This document shows, piece by piece, positions 5,990-13,072 of a stretch of DNA of 14,310 nucleotides. Made by a program: the position numbers and the translations under genes. Source of the DNA: JAPHTQ01 sp051747405 (GTDB lineage: Bacteria; Pseudomonadota; Gammaproteobacteria; Thiohalomonadales; Thiohalomonadaceae); the NCBI GenBank assembly GCA_051747405.1, contig JBNJGC010000061.1, forward strand, positions 1 to 14,310, written 5' to 3'. The notes under the pieces were generated by a model. The model was given only the letters and a program-made list of their open reading frames with translations. It ran no database searches and was not told the origin of the DNA. Position 1 is the stretch's first letter. Every line of letters begins with the position of its first letter.

Positions 5990-7264
5990 TTAGGCAACGG
6001 CTAGTCTCAAAGTACGCCGGTAACAGAGGAGCCCCAGCAGCAGGTTGTAGCCCAGCAGCAGTGCACTGGACAACCAGACAAGCGCTGCCGCCGGCGTGAG
6101 CCAGTGCGGCCCCGGCAGCGCCGCTGCCAGCACGAATAGCGCCAGCAGATGCAGCCGCAGCTGCCAGCGGGCGTTGCGCTCGGGGATCACCTGCTTCATG
6201 TTCGGCACCCGGAGCTGGGGCCGCCCCGTCTGCTGCAGGCGGTTGTTCAGGTGCAGCCAGATCAGAAACGGCACGATTTTATAGAGCATGCCGCTGACCG
6301 CCGAGGCGGCGAAACCGAGAAAGAAGAGCAACCCCACCATCAGCGCCAACCACGCTGCCGACCACAGCCACAGCGCTGCCCAGGCGAGCACCGCCAGCAC
6401 GAGGGAGCCCATCGCCAGGCGCCAAAAGTCGAGGGTCACATCGGCCAGGCGCCGACGGCGATGCTGCTGTAGCCAGAGTGTCTGTGCGGCAAAGAGCAGC
6501 GCCGCCAGCCCCAGCAGTCCGCCCACCCAGACAAGCCCCGGCACGAGGTGGCTACCACTCCACAACAGCAACAGGGCGGCGCTCAACGGCGCCAGAGCGC
6601 GGCGTAGGTGTCGCGGATACTCCGGGGTGATCTGAAACATCGGCACCACCTGGTAGGCCACACCGACAATGAGCAGAAATATCCAGCCCATGGCCCCCCA
6701 GCCGATGTGCAGGCGGGTCAGGGGGTGGGCCAGCGGCAGCAGACCTTCGAACCGCAGCAGCAGGTAGAGGGCGATCGCCACTGTCGGCGCCAGGGCCAGC
6801 AGCGCTAGCGCCATCGCCGGACGGGTGGCGTGGCGAGTCCGGGCGCGCAGCAGGCTCGCCGCGACCGCCAGCAGAAACAGCCCTGCCGCCGCGGCCAACA
6901 GCACACCGCCGATCTGCGCTGTCTGCGCCTGTGCGCCGCCCATGCCGACGGTGAGCAGCACCACCCCCGGCAACCAGAGGACCAGCACCGCCCAGGCGAG
7001 CGCCCGCGCCCGCCACAGCGGCACCCCGATGAGCACGGGCACCACCTGCTGCACGGCCCCCAGCATCACCGTTCCCAGAAAACCCAGGGTGACCAGGTGA
7101 GTGAGCGCCAACATCTGCGGGCTCCAGCGCGTCGCCAGCAGATCCGCCCCGCCCGACAGCAGGAGCAGCGCAGCGGCGGCAAGAAACAGCGGCGCACTGA
7201 GAAAATAGGGCAGCGGCACCGACAGCGGCGGGGTCTGACTCAGGGAGAGGGCGGTGTAGTTCAC
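5990..7264 (-). CDS. 12-helix membrane protein with threefold repeat, heme-copper-oxidase subunit I-like
   Basis: About 424 residues, almost all hydrophobic, with roughly 12 predicted membrane helices. The same motif occurs three times, 125-131 residues apart: QQVVPVL (about 73-79), YQVVPMF (205-211) and YKIVPFL (328-334). The first two are preceded about 20 residues earlier by a histidine in HLVTLGFLG (H56) and LHIGWGAMGW (H186); a third histidine lies in WLHLNNRLQ (H338). Three four-helix units recall the architecture of heme-copper oxidase subunit I, but the normal six-His set is not visible, so catalysis is unproven. NnrS-like proteins are another comparison. I chose GTG at 7264 because it overlaps the DUF2249 stop by 4 nt (GTGA); GGAGGAGG lies very close upstream. 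GTG at 7276 is an alternative. NO or heme-related function is inferred from hemerythrin and DUF2249 neighbours. Confidence 0.65.
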   Translation of the reverse strand: MNYTALSLSQTPPLSVPLPYFLSAPLFLAAAALLLLSGGADLLATRWSPQMLALTHLVTLGFLGTVMLGAVQQVVPVLIGVPLWRARALAWAVLVLWLPGVVLLTVGMGGAQAQTAQIGGVLLAAAAGLFLLAVAASLLRARTRHATRPAMALALLALAPTVAIALYLLLRFEGLLPLAHPLTRLHIGWGAMGWIFLLIVGVAYQVVPMFQITPEYPRHLRRALAPLSAALLLLWSGSHLVPGLVWVGGLLGLAALLFAAQTLWLQQHRRRRLADVTLDFWRLAMGSLVLAVLAWAALWLWSAAWLALMVGLLFFLGFAASAVSGMLYKIVPFLIWLHLNNRLQQTGRPQLRVPNMKQVIPERNARWQLRLHLLALFVLAAALPGPHWLTPAAALVWLSSALLLGYNLLLGLLCYRRTLRLAVA

Positions 7265-7545
7265 ACCTCCTCCCACGGCGCTAGCCCCGTTGCCGCCGTA
7301 TCGGCCTGGGCCGCTGCCTGCTCATCGTCCGCTCGCCAGATGAACAGCTCGCACTCGCAGTGGTTGCCCCTGCGGGTATCGGCGACGAAGCCGTTCTCCT
7401 GCAAAAAGCGGTAGAGGTGGCAGGGCTGCATCCGGTGGCAAAAGTGGAGAAAGTCACCCGCGGGCAGCCGCTCCAGGGCGGCGATGGCGCGCAGCAGAGG
7501 CTCGGGCGCCTCCAGCTCGCTCACATCCAGCCACTGTTCAGCCAC
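7261..7545 (-). CDS. DUF2249 domain protein
   Basis: A 94-residue protein made almost entirely of one DUF2249 domain, a TusA/SirA-like fold. The signature is the opening WLDVSELEAPEPLLRAIAALERLPAGDFL followed by HFCHRMQPCHLYRFLQENGF. Cysteines at positions 36, 42, 63 and 65 and several histidines could support a redox or metal role; the function of the family is not firmly known. It starts with GTG at 7545, sharing one base with the TAG stop of the hemerythrin gene (TAGTG). It overlaps the membrane-protein start by 4 nt, so all three proteins are probably translated together. DUF2249 proteins are often seen beside hemerythrin-like and NO-metabolism genes, which fits this setting. A charged, disordered-looking tail (residues about 72-94) follows the domain. 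Confidence 0.85.
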   Translation of the reverse strand: MAEQWLDVSELEAPEPLLRAIAALERLPAGDFLHFCHRMQPCHLYRFLQENGFVADTRRGNHCECELFIWRADDEQAAAQADTAATGLAPWEEV

Positions 7546-7985
7546 TACGCCCCCAACTGCTGCATCTGCTCGAGCAGTGCGGCCTGCTCGGCTTGCAGGG
7601 TGCGGTCGCTCATGGGGTAGAGGATCTGCTCCTCCTTGGCGTTGTGCTGCTGCATGAGGATGAGTAGCGTCTCGGTCGCGCCCAAGTAGTCGTCACTGTT
7701 ACGCTCGCTGAGCGCCTGCTCCATGTCGCTGAACAGTGAGCGCATCTGCTGGTGCTCATGGCGCATCACCACGGTCGGGCCGGCGCTGGCGCCCGTGGCT
7801 TGCTCGAAGGCGGGAAAGAGCAGCTCCTCCTCCATGGCGAAGTGGTGCTGCATGGCGCTGATAAATGCCCTATGGGCCTTCTCGGCCCACTCCCAGTCAC
7901 CGCTCTCCACCGCCTGTTCGGCGTCGGCGAAGAGTTGGTCGCAGCGGGCGTGATCATCGCCCATGAATTGGCTGAATGTGGTCAT
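7545..7985 (-). CDS. Hemerythrin HHE domain protein
   Basis: A 146-residue four-helix hemerythrin-type protein. Likely di-iron ligands are H12 (GDDHARCD), H48 and E52 (HHFAMEEELLFP), H78 (MRHEHQQM), and H114 and E118 (QQHNAKEEQILYP). This gives the usual H, HxxxE, H, HxxxE pattern of the HHE family. Bacterial homologues bind O2 or NO, or help Fe-S repair under nitrosative stress. The ATG at 7985 has an excellent Shine-Dalgarno, AGGAGGTGA, at 7997-7989. It is the first gene of the operon, directly behind the FNR/Dnr-type promoter, and its stop overlaps the DUF2249 start. There is no signal peptide, so it is cytoplasmic. Confidence 0.92.
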   Translation of the reverse strand: MTTFSQFMGDDHARCDQLFADAEQAVESGDWEWAEKAHRAFISAMQHHFAMEEELLFPAFEQATGASAGPTVVMRHEHQQMRSLFSDMEQALSERNSDDYLGATETLLILMQQHNAKEEQILYPMSDRTLQAEQAALLEQMQQLGA

Positions 7986-8003
7986 GGCTCACCTCCTGTG
8001 ACG

Positions 8004-8045
8004 AGTATCCCCACAGCGTAGGGGAGCGGCCTTGATTTACATCAA
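8004..8045 (-). promoter_or_regulatory. FNR/Dnr-type class II promoter of the hemerythrin operon
   Basis: TTGATTTACATCAA at 8032-8045 is a perfect match to the FNR/Dnr/Anr consensus TTGAT-N4-ATCAA. On the minus strand a -10-like GATACT lies at 8009-8004. Counting +1 at about 7997 places the box centre (8038.5) exactly at -41.5, the classic position for class II activation. The predicted 5' leader is only 12 nt and begins with the Shine-Dalgarno itself. FNR and the NO-responsive Dnr/NnrR share this consensus, so which regulator acts cannot be told from the sequence. Confidence 0.85.
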
Positions 8046-8057
8046 CACAGTGAAAGT

Positions 8058-8096
8058 CCGGGCCGGTAACACCGAATGGCAGGCATGACGGCCCGG
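8058..8096 (-). terminator. Possible hairpin terminator after the dioxygenase gene
   Basis: CCGGGCC (8058-8064) pairs with GGCCCGG (8090-8096), giving a 7-bp GC stem with a 25-nt loop, 25 nt beyond the dioxygenase stop. The minus strand continues ACTTTC, only a weak T-run. It also separates that gene from the hemerythrin promoter. Confidence 0.3.
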
Positions 8097-8120
8097 CAGG
8101 TGTGGAGGGTGTGGCCTGGC

Positions 8121-9011
8121 TCAGGTACCGCTTATGCGGTCGAAGTAGCGGGCGCGGTAGAGCAGGCGTGGGGGGGCAGCGGGGTCATCGCTGAAGCCGT
8201 CGCGGGTGTGCAGGACATTATTGCAGAGCAGGCCCATGCCCGATTCGAGCTTTGCGCGGAAGATGTAGGGGTGATCCTCACCGGCGAGGATGCGGTCCAG
8301 CGCCGCCAGCGCCGCAGCGGTGGCGGCATCGTCGCGCCACTCGATGTTGCGTTTGCGGGCGGTGTAGCGCATGTGCAGTGTGCCGGTGGCCGCGTGGAGG
8401 GAGAAGACCGGGCCGATCGAAGCGGGCCGTTCGTTCCCCTCCCCATCCTTGCCCGGGGGGATGGTCATGACATCCGGCTGCATCAGGGCAAGGATGTGAT
8501 CGGGGTTTTCATCGCGCAGCAGTAGGTAGGCGATCTCCGGATCAAGCAACTGATTCTCGCCCCCCTCGACGGCGGGCCGCACGCAGTGCAGCAACATGCC
8601 GCGGATCTGCCGCTCGCCGGTGTTGTAGTAGCCGTCGCAGTGCCAGTTGATGGGGCGGTTGGTGTAGGGGATATATTTGGGGTGATCCCCTTCCGGGTTG
8701 ACGGTGATGGAGGTCAAGCCATCGTCGTCGGCCAGCAGGTTGCTGTCCAGGTGGGTCAGACCGAAGCGCTCTGCCAGGGCGCGCGGGATCGCCTTGTCGG
8801 GGTTGTCGCCCATGGCGCTGCGGTAGATGACCATATTGGTCTTGCGCAGCCGCTGCAAAAGCGCTGCGTACTCCGCCTCGGTGGGGTTGGCCGGGTCGGC
8901 CAGATCGACAATCAGCGCAGTCGGGTCACTGGGATAGTCGGCCAGCTTGGCCTCACGCCACAGGGCGTAGGCCTCGGCATTGTCCGGCAGGAAGGGGGAA
9001 TCGCTCTCCAT
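8121..9011 (-). CDS. TauD/TfdA-type Fe(II)/2-oxoglutarate dioxygenase
   Basis: A 296-residue protein of the TauD/TfdA (PF02668) fold. The iron-binding facial triad is seen as H124-x-D126 in INWHCDGYYN and a distal H268 in CNNVLHTRDGF. R286 or R288 (LLYRARYF) probably binds 2-oxoglutarate. Such enzymes use O2 and 2-oxoglutarate to hydroxylate small molecules; TauD acts on taurine, others on amino acids or natural products. The substrate cannot be deduced, and no sulfonate transporter is adjacent. I chose ATG 9011 because the open frame further upstream (to 9164) only shadows the DUF302 gene. The start lies 10 nt after the DUF302 stop, with a poor Shine-Dalgarno, suggesting translational coupling. 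Pairing with DUF302 is unusual and unexplained. Confidence 0.85.
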   Translation of the reverse strand: MESDSPFLPDNAEAYALWREAKLADYPSDPTALIVDLADPANPTEAEYAALLQRLRKTNMVIYRSAMGDNPDKAIPRALAERFGLTHLDSNLLADDDGLTSITVNPEGDHPKYIPYTNRPINWHCDGYYNTGERQIRGMLLHCVRPAVEGGENQLLDPEIAYLLLRDENPDHILALMQPDVMTIPPGKDGEGNERPASIGPVFSLHAATGTLHMRYTARKRNIEWRDDAATAAALAALDRILAGEDHPYIFRAKLESGMGLLCNNVLHTRDGFSDDPAAPPRLLYRARYFDRISGT

Positions 9012-9021
9012 CGTGCTTGCG

Positions 9022-9411
9022 CTAGGCCTGCAGGGCATCGCGCACCCGCTCCAACTTCTCTTTGACCTCACGACCGAGGGCGGCCAGCGTCTCATCACCG
9101 GCCAGGCCGAGGATGGTGGCCGGGTCCATAAAGGCGACCACAACCTTGTCGTCCGCCTCTTCACGCACCAGCACGTTGCACGGCAGTAGCAGGCCGATGT
9201 CAGGGTCGGTCTCGATGGCGCTGTTGGCCAGCTTGGGGTTGCAGGCGCCGAGGATGCGGTAGGGGCGCTTGTCCAGGTCGAGCTTGGCCTTGAGTGCGGC
9301 TTGAACGTCGATCTCGCTCATCACCCCAAAGCCCTCGCCCTTGAGTGCCTCGGTGACCTTGTCTATCACACTGTCGAAATCGCCGTTTAGGGTTACGCTG
9401 AATCCGTACAT
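9022..9411 (-). CDS. DUF302 domain protein
   Basis: A 129-residue cytoplasmic protein that is essentially a single DUF302 domain: MYGFSVTLNGDFDSVIDKVTEALKGEGFGV at the start, YRILGACNPKLA (51-62) in the middle and DIGLLLPCNVLV (71-82) after it. C57 and C78 lie in these conserved blocks. The function of DUF302 is not known; homologues often accompany sulfur-oxidation or metal-stress genes. ATG 9411 has GGAGA about 10 nt upstream; the open frame extends further (to 9591) but the added residues are not part of the domain. It is probably the first gene of a two-gene operon with the dioxygenase. Confidence 0.85.
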   Translation of the reverse strand: MYGFSVTLNGDFDSVIDKVTEALKGEGFGVMSEIDVQAALKAKLDLDKRPYRILGACNPKLANSAIETDPDIGLLLPCNVLVREEADDKVVVAFMDPATILGLAGDETLAALGREVKEKLERVRDALQA

Positions 9412-9784
9412 ATCTGTCTCTCCGCTGTTTGGGCTCTGCAGTCGCTGCCGCGGGGCTTTTCGTGCCCATGATGTTGAGTCGTTTAAGCTTGCGATGTTAC
9501 CACCACTGAGAAGCCGAAGATCAGGGCAACCGCACTCTTTTACGCGGCTGCTGTGAGCTGTACTTTGGGTGCGACGTGAGTATGCGCTCACTTTGCACCG
9601 AGTCTAAGCCTACTGGCGACGATTCTATGGTCATCTCAGTGGAAAAGATAATGCGGATGGCGTGCGCCGAGATCAAGGTAGCGCCGCAGCCGGTGGCACA
9701 TCGCCACGGGGGCACCGCGCACGGCACTGGCTGACGGAGCACCGTGAACGGCACCGATGTGGTGCGGGTACAGGCTGGAGGGTT
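9412..9784. other. Non-coding stretch between DUF302 and cytochrome genes
   Basis: About 370 bp with no convincing gene. It should hold the DUF302 promoter, but I could not find a -35/-10 pair or FNR-type box. Minor features are a weak GTGAG/CTCAC dyad near 9573-9590 and a small GCACC/GGTGC hairpin near 9750. The 13-mer CAGGGCAACCGCA (9522-9534) recurs at 14159-14171. Confidence 0.5.
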
Positions 9785-9811
9785 GGCGACGGCAGAGGCC
9801 CTGCCGCCGCC
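9785..9811 (-). terminator. Probable terminator hairpin after the cytochrome gene
   Basis: On the minus strand GGCGGCGGCAG (9811-9801) pairs with CTGCCGTCGCC (9795-9785). This is an 11-bp stem with one G-T pair and the 5-nt loop GGCCT. It starts 6 nt past the cytochrome stop codon. No T-tract follows. Confidence 0.55.
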
Positions 9812-9817
9812 GCGCCA

Positions 9818-10288
9818 TCACCCCCCTTCCCTGTCGTAACCCTCCATGCGCGCCCAGGCGTCATAGGCCTGGTCCGGCCATTTGGACTGGAACCAGGCGA
9901 TGATGGCATCGATCTCCACCGGGCTGAGGCGGTTGCCCCAGGCGGGCATATTGCCCTGCCCACCGGGGCTACCGTGGGTGATCACCTCTCGCAGCACCCG
10001 CATCGGGTGGTGCCAGGTGTGTCCCGTACCGTTGAGCGGCGGCGGCGGGAAGCGGCCCTCGGCGTCGCGCTGGCGCCAGTTGGGCGCCCCCTCCCCCTCA
10101 CTGCCGTGGCAGGTGGCGCAGTTCTGTTTGTACAGCCTGCCGCCGAGGGCGACGGTAGAGGCATCAAACGCGCGTGCCGCCCCTCCGGTGGTGGGGCTCG
10201 CTTCTGCCGCGCCACTCTCCGCGCCCTGTTCACTACAGGCGCTGAGCAGTACAAGCGCCATGGCGCTCACTGTCACTACTTTTAACAT
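9818..10288 (-). CDS. Lipoprotein cytochrome c (class I, mono-heme)
   Basis: A 156-residue exported c-type cytochrome. MLKVVTVSAMALVLLSAC is a lipoprotein signal peptide with lipobox LSAC, lipidated at C18. A low-complexity linker (19-43) follows. The heme site is C57-A-T-C60-H61 (QNCATCHG), and M114 in GNMPAWG is the likely sixth ligand. The LSPVEIDAIIAWFQSKWPD end is the usual C-terminal helix. It should be membrane-tethered and carry single electrons in the periplasm; its partners are unknown. ATG 10288 has GAGGAT about 8 nt upstream. It probably has its own promoter, and a strong hairpin follows its stop. Resemblance to small cytochromes of denitrifying and sulfur-oxidising bacteria is general only. 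Confidence 0.9.
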   Translation of the reverse strand: MLKVVTVSAMALVLLSACSEQGAESGAAEASPTTGGAARAFDASTVALGGRLYKQNCATCHGSEGEGAPNWRQRDAEGRFPPPPLNGTGHTWHHPMRVLREVITHGSPGGQGNMPAWGNRLSPVEIDAIIAWFQSKWPDQAYDAWARMEGYDREGG

Positions 10289-10374
10289 TGGATATCCTCG
10301 CTCTCTGGCGCGCCACCGTGGGGTGTGCGCGCTGTTCAACTCTCACCTTTCGCAGATGGTGCCGGTTTGGACGA

Positions 10375-10689
10375 TCAGCCCAGGCGGGGCGGTGGAGCGT
10401 CAACCGGCGTGGTGAGGGTCCGAAAGCGGGAGGTATAGGGGCAAAAAGGTGAGCCGCCGCCTGGCGAGGTGGCAGCGAACGCGGCGGGCAAGGCAGCGGG
10501 GACGCTACAACAGGCCTGGCAGTGGCTGCAGGTGTCGGCGCTGTCGGGGCTGTGCTCCTCCCCGTGCATGGACTCGGTGCAGGGGGTATGCACAGATGCC
10601 TGAGCCGGCGCGGCATGGACGCTCAGCACCGTCCCCATGAGGAGCAGGAGCATTAGCAGTGTCCAGGGTCTGAGGCTGTTATGCTGCAT
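10375..10689 (-). CDS. Small secreted Cys/His-rich protein (DUF2946-like)
   Basis: A 104-residue protein with a clear Sec signal peptide: a hydrophobic run at residues 10-24 and a likely cleavage after HAAPAQA (about residue 31). The mature part has C37, C54, C57, C60, C61 and C83 plus several His, with the cluster DTCSHCQACC, and ends in PYTSRFRTLTTPVDAPP. This layout resembles small DUF2946/CopL-like exported proteins thought to bind metals; I do not recognise the exact family. ATG 10689 gives a canonical signal peptide but has no Shine-Dalgarno; ATG 10734 has a purine-rich GGGGGCGGGG upstream and is an alternative. It lies downstream of cbbO beyond a strong hairpin, so co-transcription is uncertain. 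Confidence 0.6.
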   Translation of the reverse strand: MQHNSLRPWTLLMLLLLMGTVLSVHAAPAQASVHTPCTESMHGEEHSPDSADTCSHCQACCSVPAALPAAFAATSPGGGSPFCPYTSRFRTLTTPVDAPPPRLG

Positions 10690-10742
10690 ATTCGGTAGGC
10701 CGTTGGCCCTCCCCGTCGTGGAGCCGGGGCTCATCCCCGCCC

Positions 10743-10791
10743 CCTGCGGCGCTGCACCGCTACACTGTACGACCCCGGCGGCGCCCGCAGG
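10743..10791 (-). terminator. GC-rich hairpin after cbbO
   Basis: CCTGCGGCGC (10743-10752) pairs with GCGCCCGCAGG (10781-10791), with one bulged base. This is a 10-bp stem with a 28-nt loop, starting 7 nt past the cbbO stop. It lacks a T-tract. It may be a terminator, an attenuator or an mRNA 3' stabiliser ahead of the small secreted-protein gene. Confidence 0.45.
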
Positions 10792-10798
10792 TTCCTGG

Positions 10799-13057
10799 CT
10801 ACTTGGTCAGCGCCATGAACAGCTGCGGCAGCTTCTCCGGCAGCCGCTCGATGCGGTCGATCACCGTATACTGCTTGCCGAAGATATCCTCGATGTACTC
10901 ATCGGCGCGGGTATCGAGGTTGATACAGTAGGTGTAGATACCGTCCTGGTCCAGCTCCTGTACCGCCTTGTGGGCGTCCTGAATGAGCAGCTCGGAGTCG
11001 TCCACATCGATATCGGAGGGCTCGCCGTCGGTGAGCACCAGCAGCAGCTTTTTGTCCGCCTGGCGCGCGCCGAGATAGTGGCCGGCGTGGCGCAGCGCCG
11101 CGCCCATGCGGGTGGAGTAGCCCGCCTCCATCGCCGCCAGGCGTGCCTTGACGGTGTCGTCCCAGTGCTCGGTAAAGCCCTTGAGGTGCTGATAGAAGAC
11201 CTCGTGGCGGGTGTTGGAGGAGAAGCCGGCGATGGCGAACTCGTCCCCCAGCCCCTCGATGGCCAGACTCAGCAACGAGACCGCTTCCTGGGAGAGCTCG
11301 AGGATGGTCTGCTCGCAGCCCTCGGGCACATCGTTGAGCGAGGCGGAGAGATCCAGCAGCAGGGAGACGGCGATGTCACGACCGTCGTGGCGGTGGCTCA
11401 TGTTGATGCGCGGGTCGGGCTGGGAGCCGGCCTTGTAGTCAATCAATGAGCGGATCGCCACATCCAGGTCCAGCTCACTACCCTCCTCCTGGTAGCGCAC
11501 CCGCACCATCTGCTGCGGCTTGAGAAGATCCAGGATGCGTTTGAGCTGCTTGCTCAGGGCGTCGTGCTTGGCCAGCAGGCGATCGATATGCCCCGCATCA
11601 CCCGAGGGGTGCAGGTGCTCGTAGACGCTGACCCAGTCGGGGCGGAAGGTCTGGGTGTTGTAGTCCCACTCATGGTAGAGGCGCGGCGGCAGGCGGTCGG
11701 TCTCCTTCTCGTCCGGGTTGAGCTTGCGCTCCTCCTCGAACATCTCCTCCTCGTCGCCCTCTTCGATGAAACGCCACATATGGCGGTTGTCATCGCGGTA
11801 GTCCACCTCGGTGTCGGTGAAGTGCATCTTGGGTGACTGGTCCGACTGCAGGCGGGTCTGAGCGATGTAACTGATGGCGATCTGCGCCATCTCGCTGGTG
11901 GAGCTCTCCCCTTCGGCCATGGCGTCGTGGAAACGCCGGCAGAACTCCAGCACCTTTTCGTTCTCGTAACCGTGGCTGTCGGGGTTCTGGATCGCCCAGG
12001 AGAGCATCGCCAGGCGGTGGCGGATGCAGGACTCCTCCTCGGGCTTGCAGGCATCCTCTTGCGGACGTGGGTGGAGCGTGCTCCAGATGCGGCGCAGGCC
12101 GGGGTATAGCTGCATCGCCAGATACTCCACCCGGGAGTCTTCCAGGAACTCGATGGCCACCCGCTGGAAGGGGCTGAAGTTGTCGGCAACGATCGGTGTG
12201 GTCCAGCGGCGGTGTGCGGCGATGTGCGCCAGCACCGCGCGGTAGCGATCCATACCTGAGATACCATCCAGGTCATCGAACACATCGGGCACGCGGATGC
12301 CGTAGGCATCGTAATAGGGCATCGGTTTGCGCAGCTCGTCGAAGGCGAGCGAATAGGGCACCAGGTGGTCGCCGTCCTGCCACAAGGAGCGCAGGTAGAG
12401 GTCGAGTTTGCGCTCGTTGTCCATGAACAGAGTGCCGTGGCGCTCGCGCTGCATCACCGCGCGGCTGTCGGCCGACTGCAGGCTGAAGTAGTCCTTCTGC
12501 CGCTCTGGGTGGTTGGAGTAGTTGCGGATACCGTACTCGACCCAGTTCTTCACCCCGGCGCAGGAGAGGCTCTTGAACAGCACCGGCACCTTCTCCAGAA
12601 ACTCCGGCAGGCCGGGGCTGGGGATGGTGGTGTGGAAGCCGTGGATGGAGCCGGTGGTGCGCTCCATGAAGTCGAACACCATCTCGATGTAGCCACGCAG
12701 CAGCTCCAGACTGCCGAGCCGGCGCGAGGCCTCGGCGATGGTCTGCAAAAAGGGCGGGATCGCCTTGCCGTTGGGCGTGCGCGACATATCCCACACCGCC
12801 TGGGAGACCACGCTCAGCGCCGCCTCGCCCAAGCGGGTGGCCACCTCCGGCATCTCCTCCAGGTAGACCAGCACCGGCTCGAAGCCGCGACCGATCTTGC
12901 AGATCAGCCCCGCGCCTTCGAGATAGTCCTTGATCCCCTGCTCCGAGAGTTGCTTATGTGCCTCCTCCATGCAGAGGGGAAAGAACTCGTCGAGATCCTT
13001 GAACCCGCAACCGAGCTCCTCGCGATAGGCCTGTAACTGTTCGTCATTGAGAGGCAT
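10799..13057 (-). CDS. cbbO: CbbO-type VWA protein, Rubisco activase adaptor
   Basis: A 752-residue protein with a large helical N-terminal part, an acidic middle (EEGDEEEMFEEERK) and a C-terminal von Willebrand A domain (about 560-745). The MIDAS metal site is seen as D569-x-S571-x-S573 (DLSASLND), a Thr in GYSTRMG and T676-D677 (LVLTDGEPSD). Known CbbO binds Rubisco and, through its MIDAS, the CbbQ AAA+ ring; together they pull inhibitory sugar phosphates from Rubisco. NorD (nitric oxide reductase activation) is the paralogue and annotation pipelines often use that name. The length and the N-terminal opening (DEQLQAYREELGCGFKDLDEFF) favour CbbO, as does the partner. ATG 13057 has CAGGG about 11-15 nt upstream. 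A repeat element separates it from cbbQ. Confidence 0.8.
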   Translation of the reverse strand: MPLNDEQLQAYREELGCGFKDLDEFFPLCMEEAHKQLSEQGIKDYLEGAGLICKIGRGFEPVLVYLEEMPEVATRLGEAALSVVSQAVWDMSRTPNGKAIPPFLQTIAEASRRLGSLELLRGYIEMVFDFMERTTGSIHGFHTTIPSPGLPEFLEKVPVLFKSLSCAGVKNWVEYGIRNYSNHPERQKDYFSLQSADSRAVMQRERHGTLFMDNERKLDLYLRSLWQDGDHLVPYSLAFDELRKPMPYYDAYGIRVPDVFDDLDGISGMDRYRAVLAHIAAHRRWTTPIVADNFSPFQRVAIEFLEDSRVEYLAMQLYPGLRRIWSTLHPRPQEDACKPEEESCIRHRLAMLSWAIQNPDSHGYENEKVLEFCRRFHDAMAEGESSTSEMAQIAISYIAQTRLQSDQSPKMHFTDTEVDYRDDNRHMWRFIEEGDEEEMFEEERKLNPDEKETDRLPPRLYHEWDYNTQTFRPDWVSVYEHLHPSGDAGHIDRLLAKHDALSKQLKRILDLLKPQQMVRVRYQEEGSELDLDVAIRSLIDYKAGSQPDPRINMSHRHDGRDIAVSLLLDLSASLNDVPEGCEQTILELSQEAVSLLSLAIEGLGDEFAIAGFSSNTRHEVFYQHLKGFTEHWDDTVKARLAAMEAGYSTRMGAALRHAGHYLGARQADKKLLLVLTDGEPSDIDVDDSELLIQDAHKAVQELDQDGIYTYCINLDTRADEYIEDIFGKQYTVIDRIERLPEKLPQLFMALTK

Positions 13058-13072
13058 TGATTCAAACCCTGT

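Noticed and set aside
5990..7276. Naming the 12-helix protein NnrS or NorB
   Set aside because: I could not see the NnrS signature or the complete His ligand set of NorB; only the general layout is similar, so no gene symbol was given.
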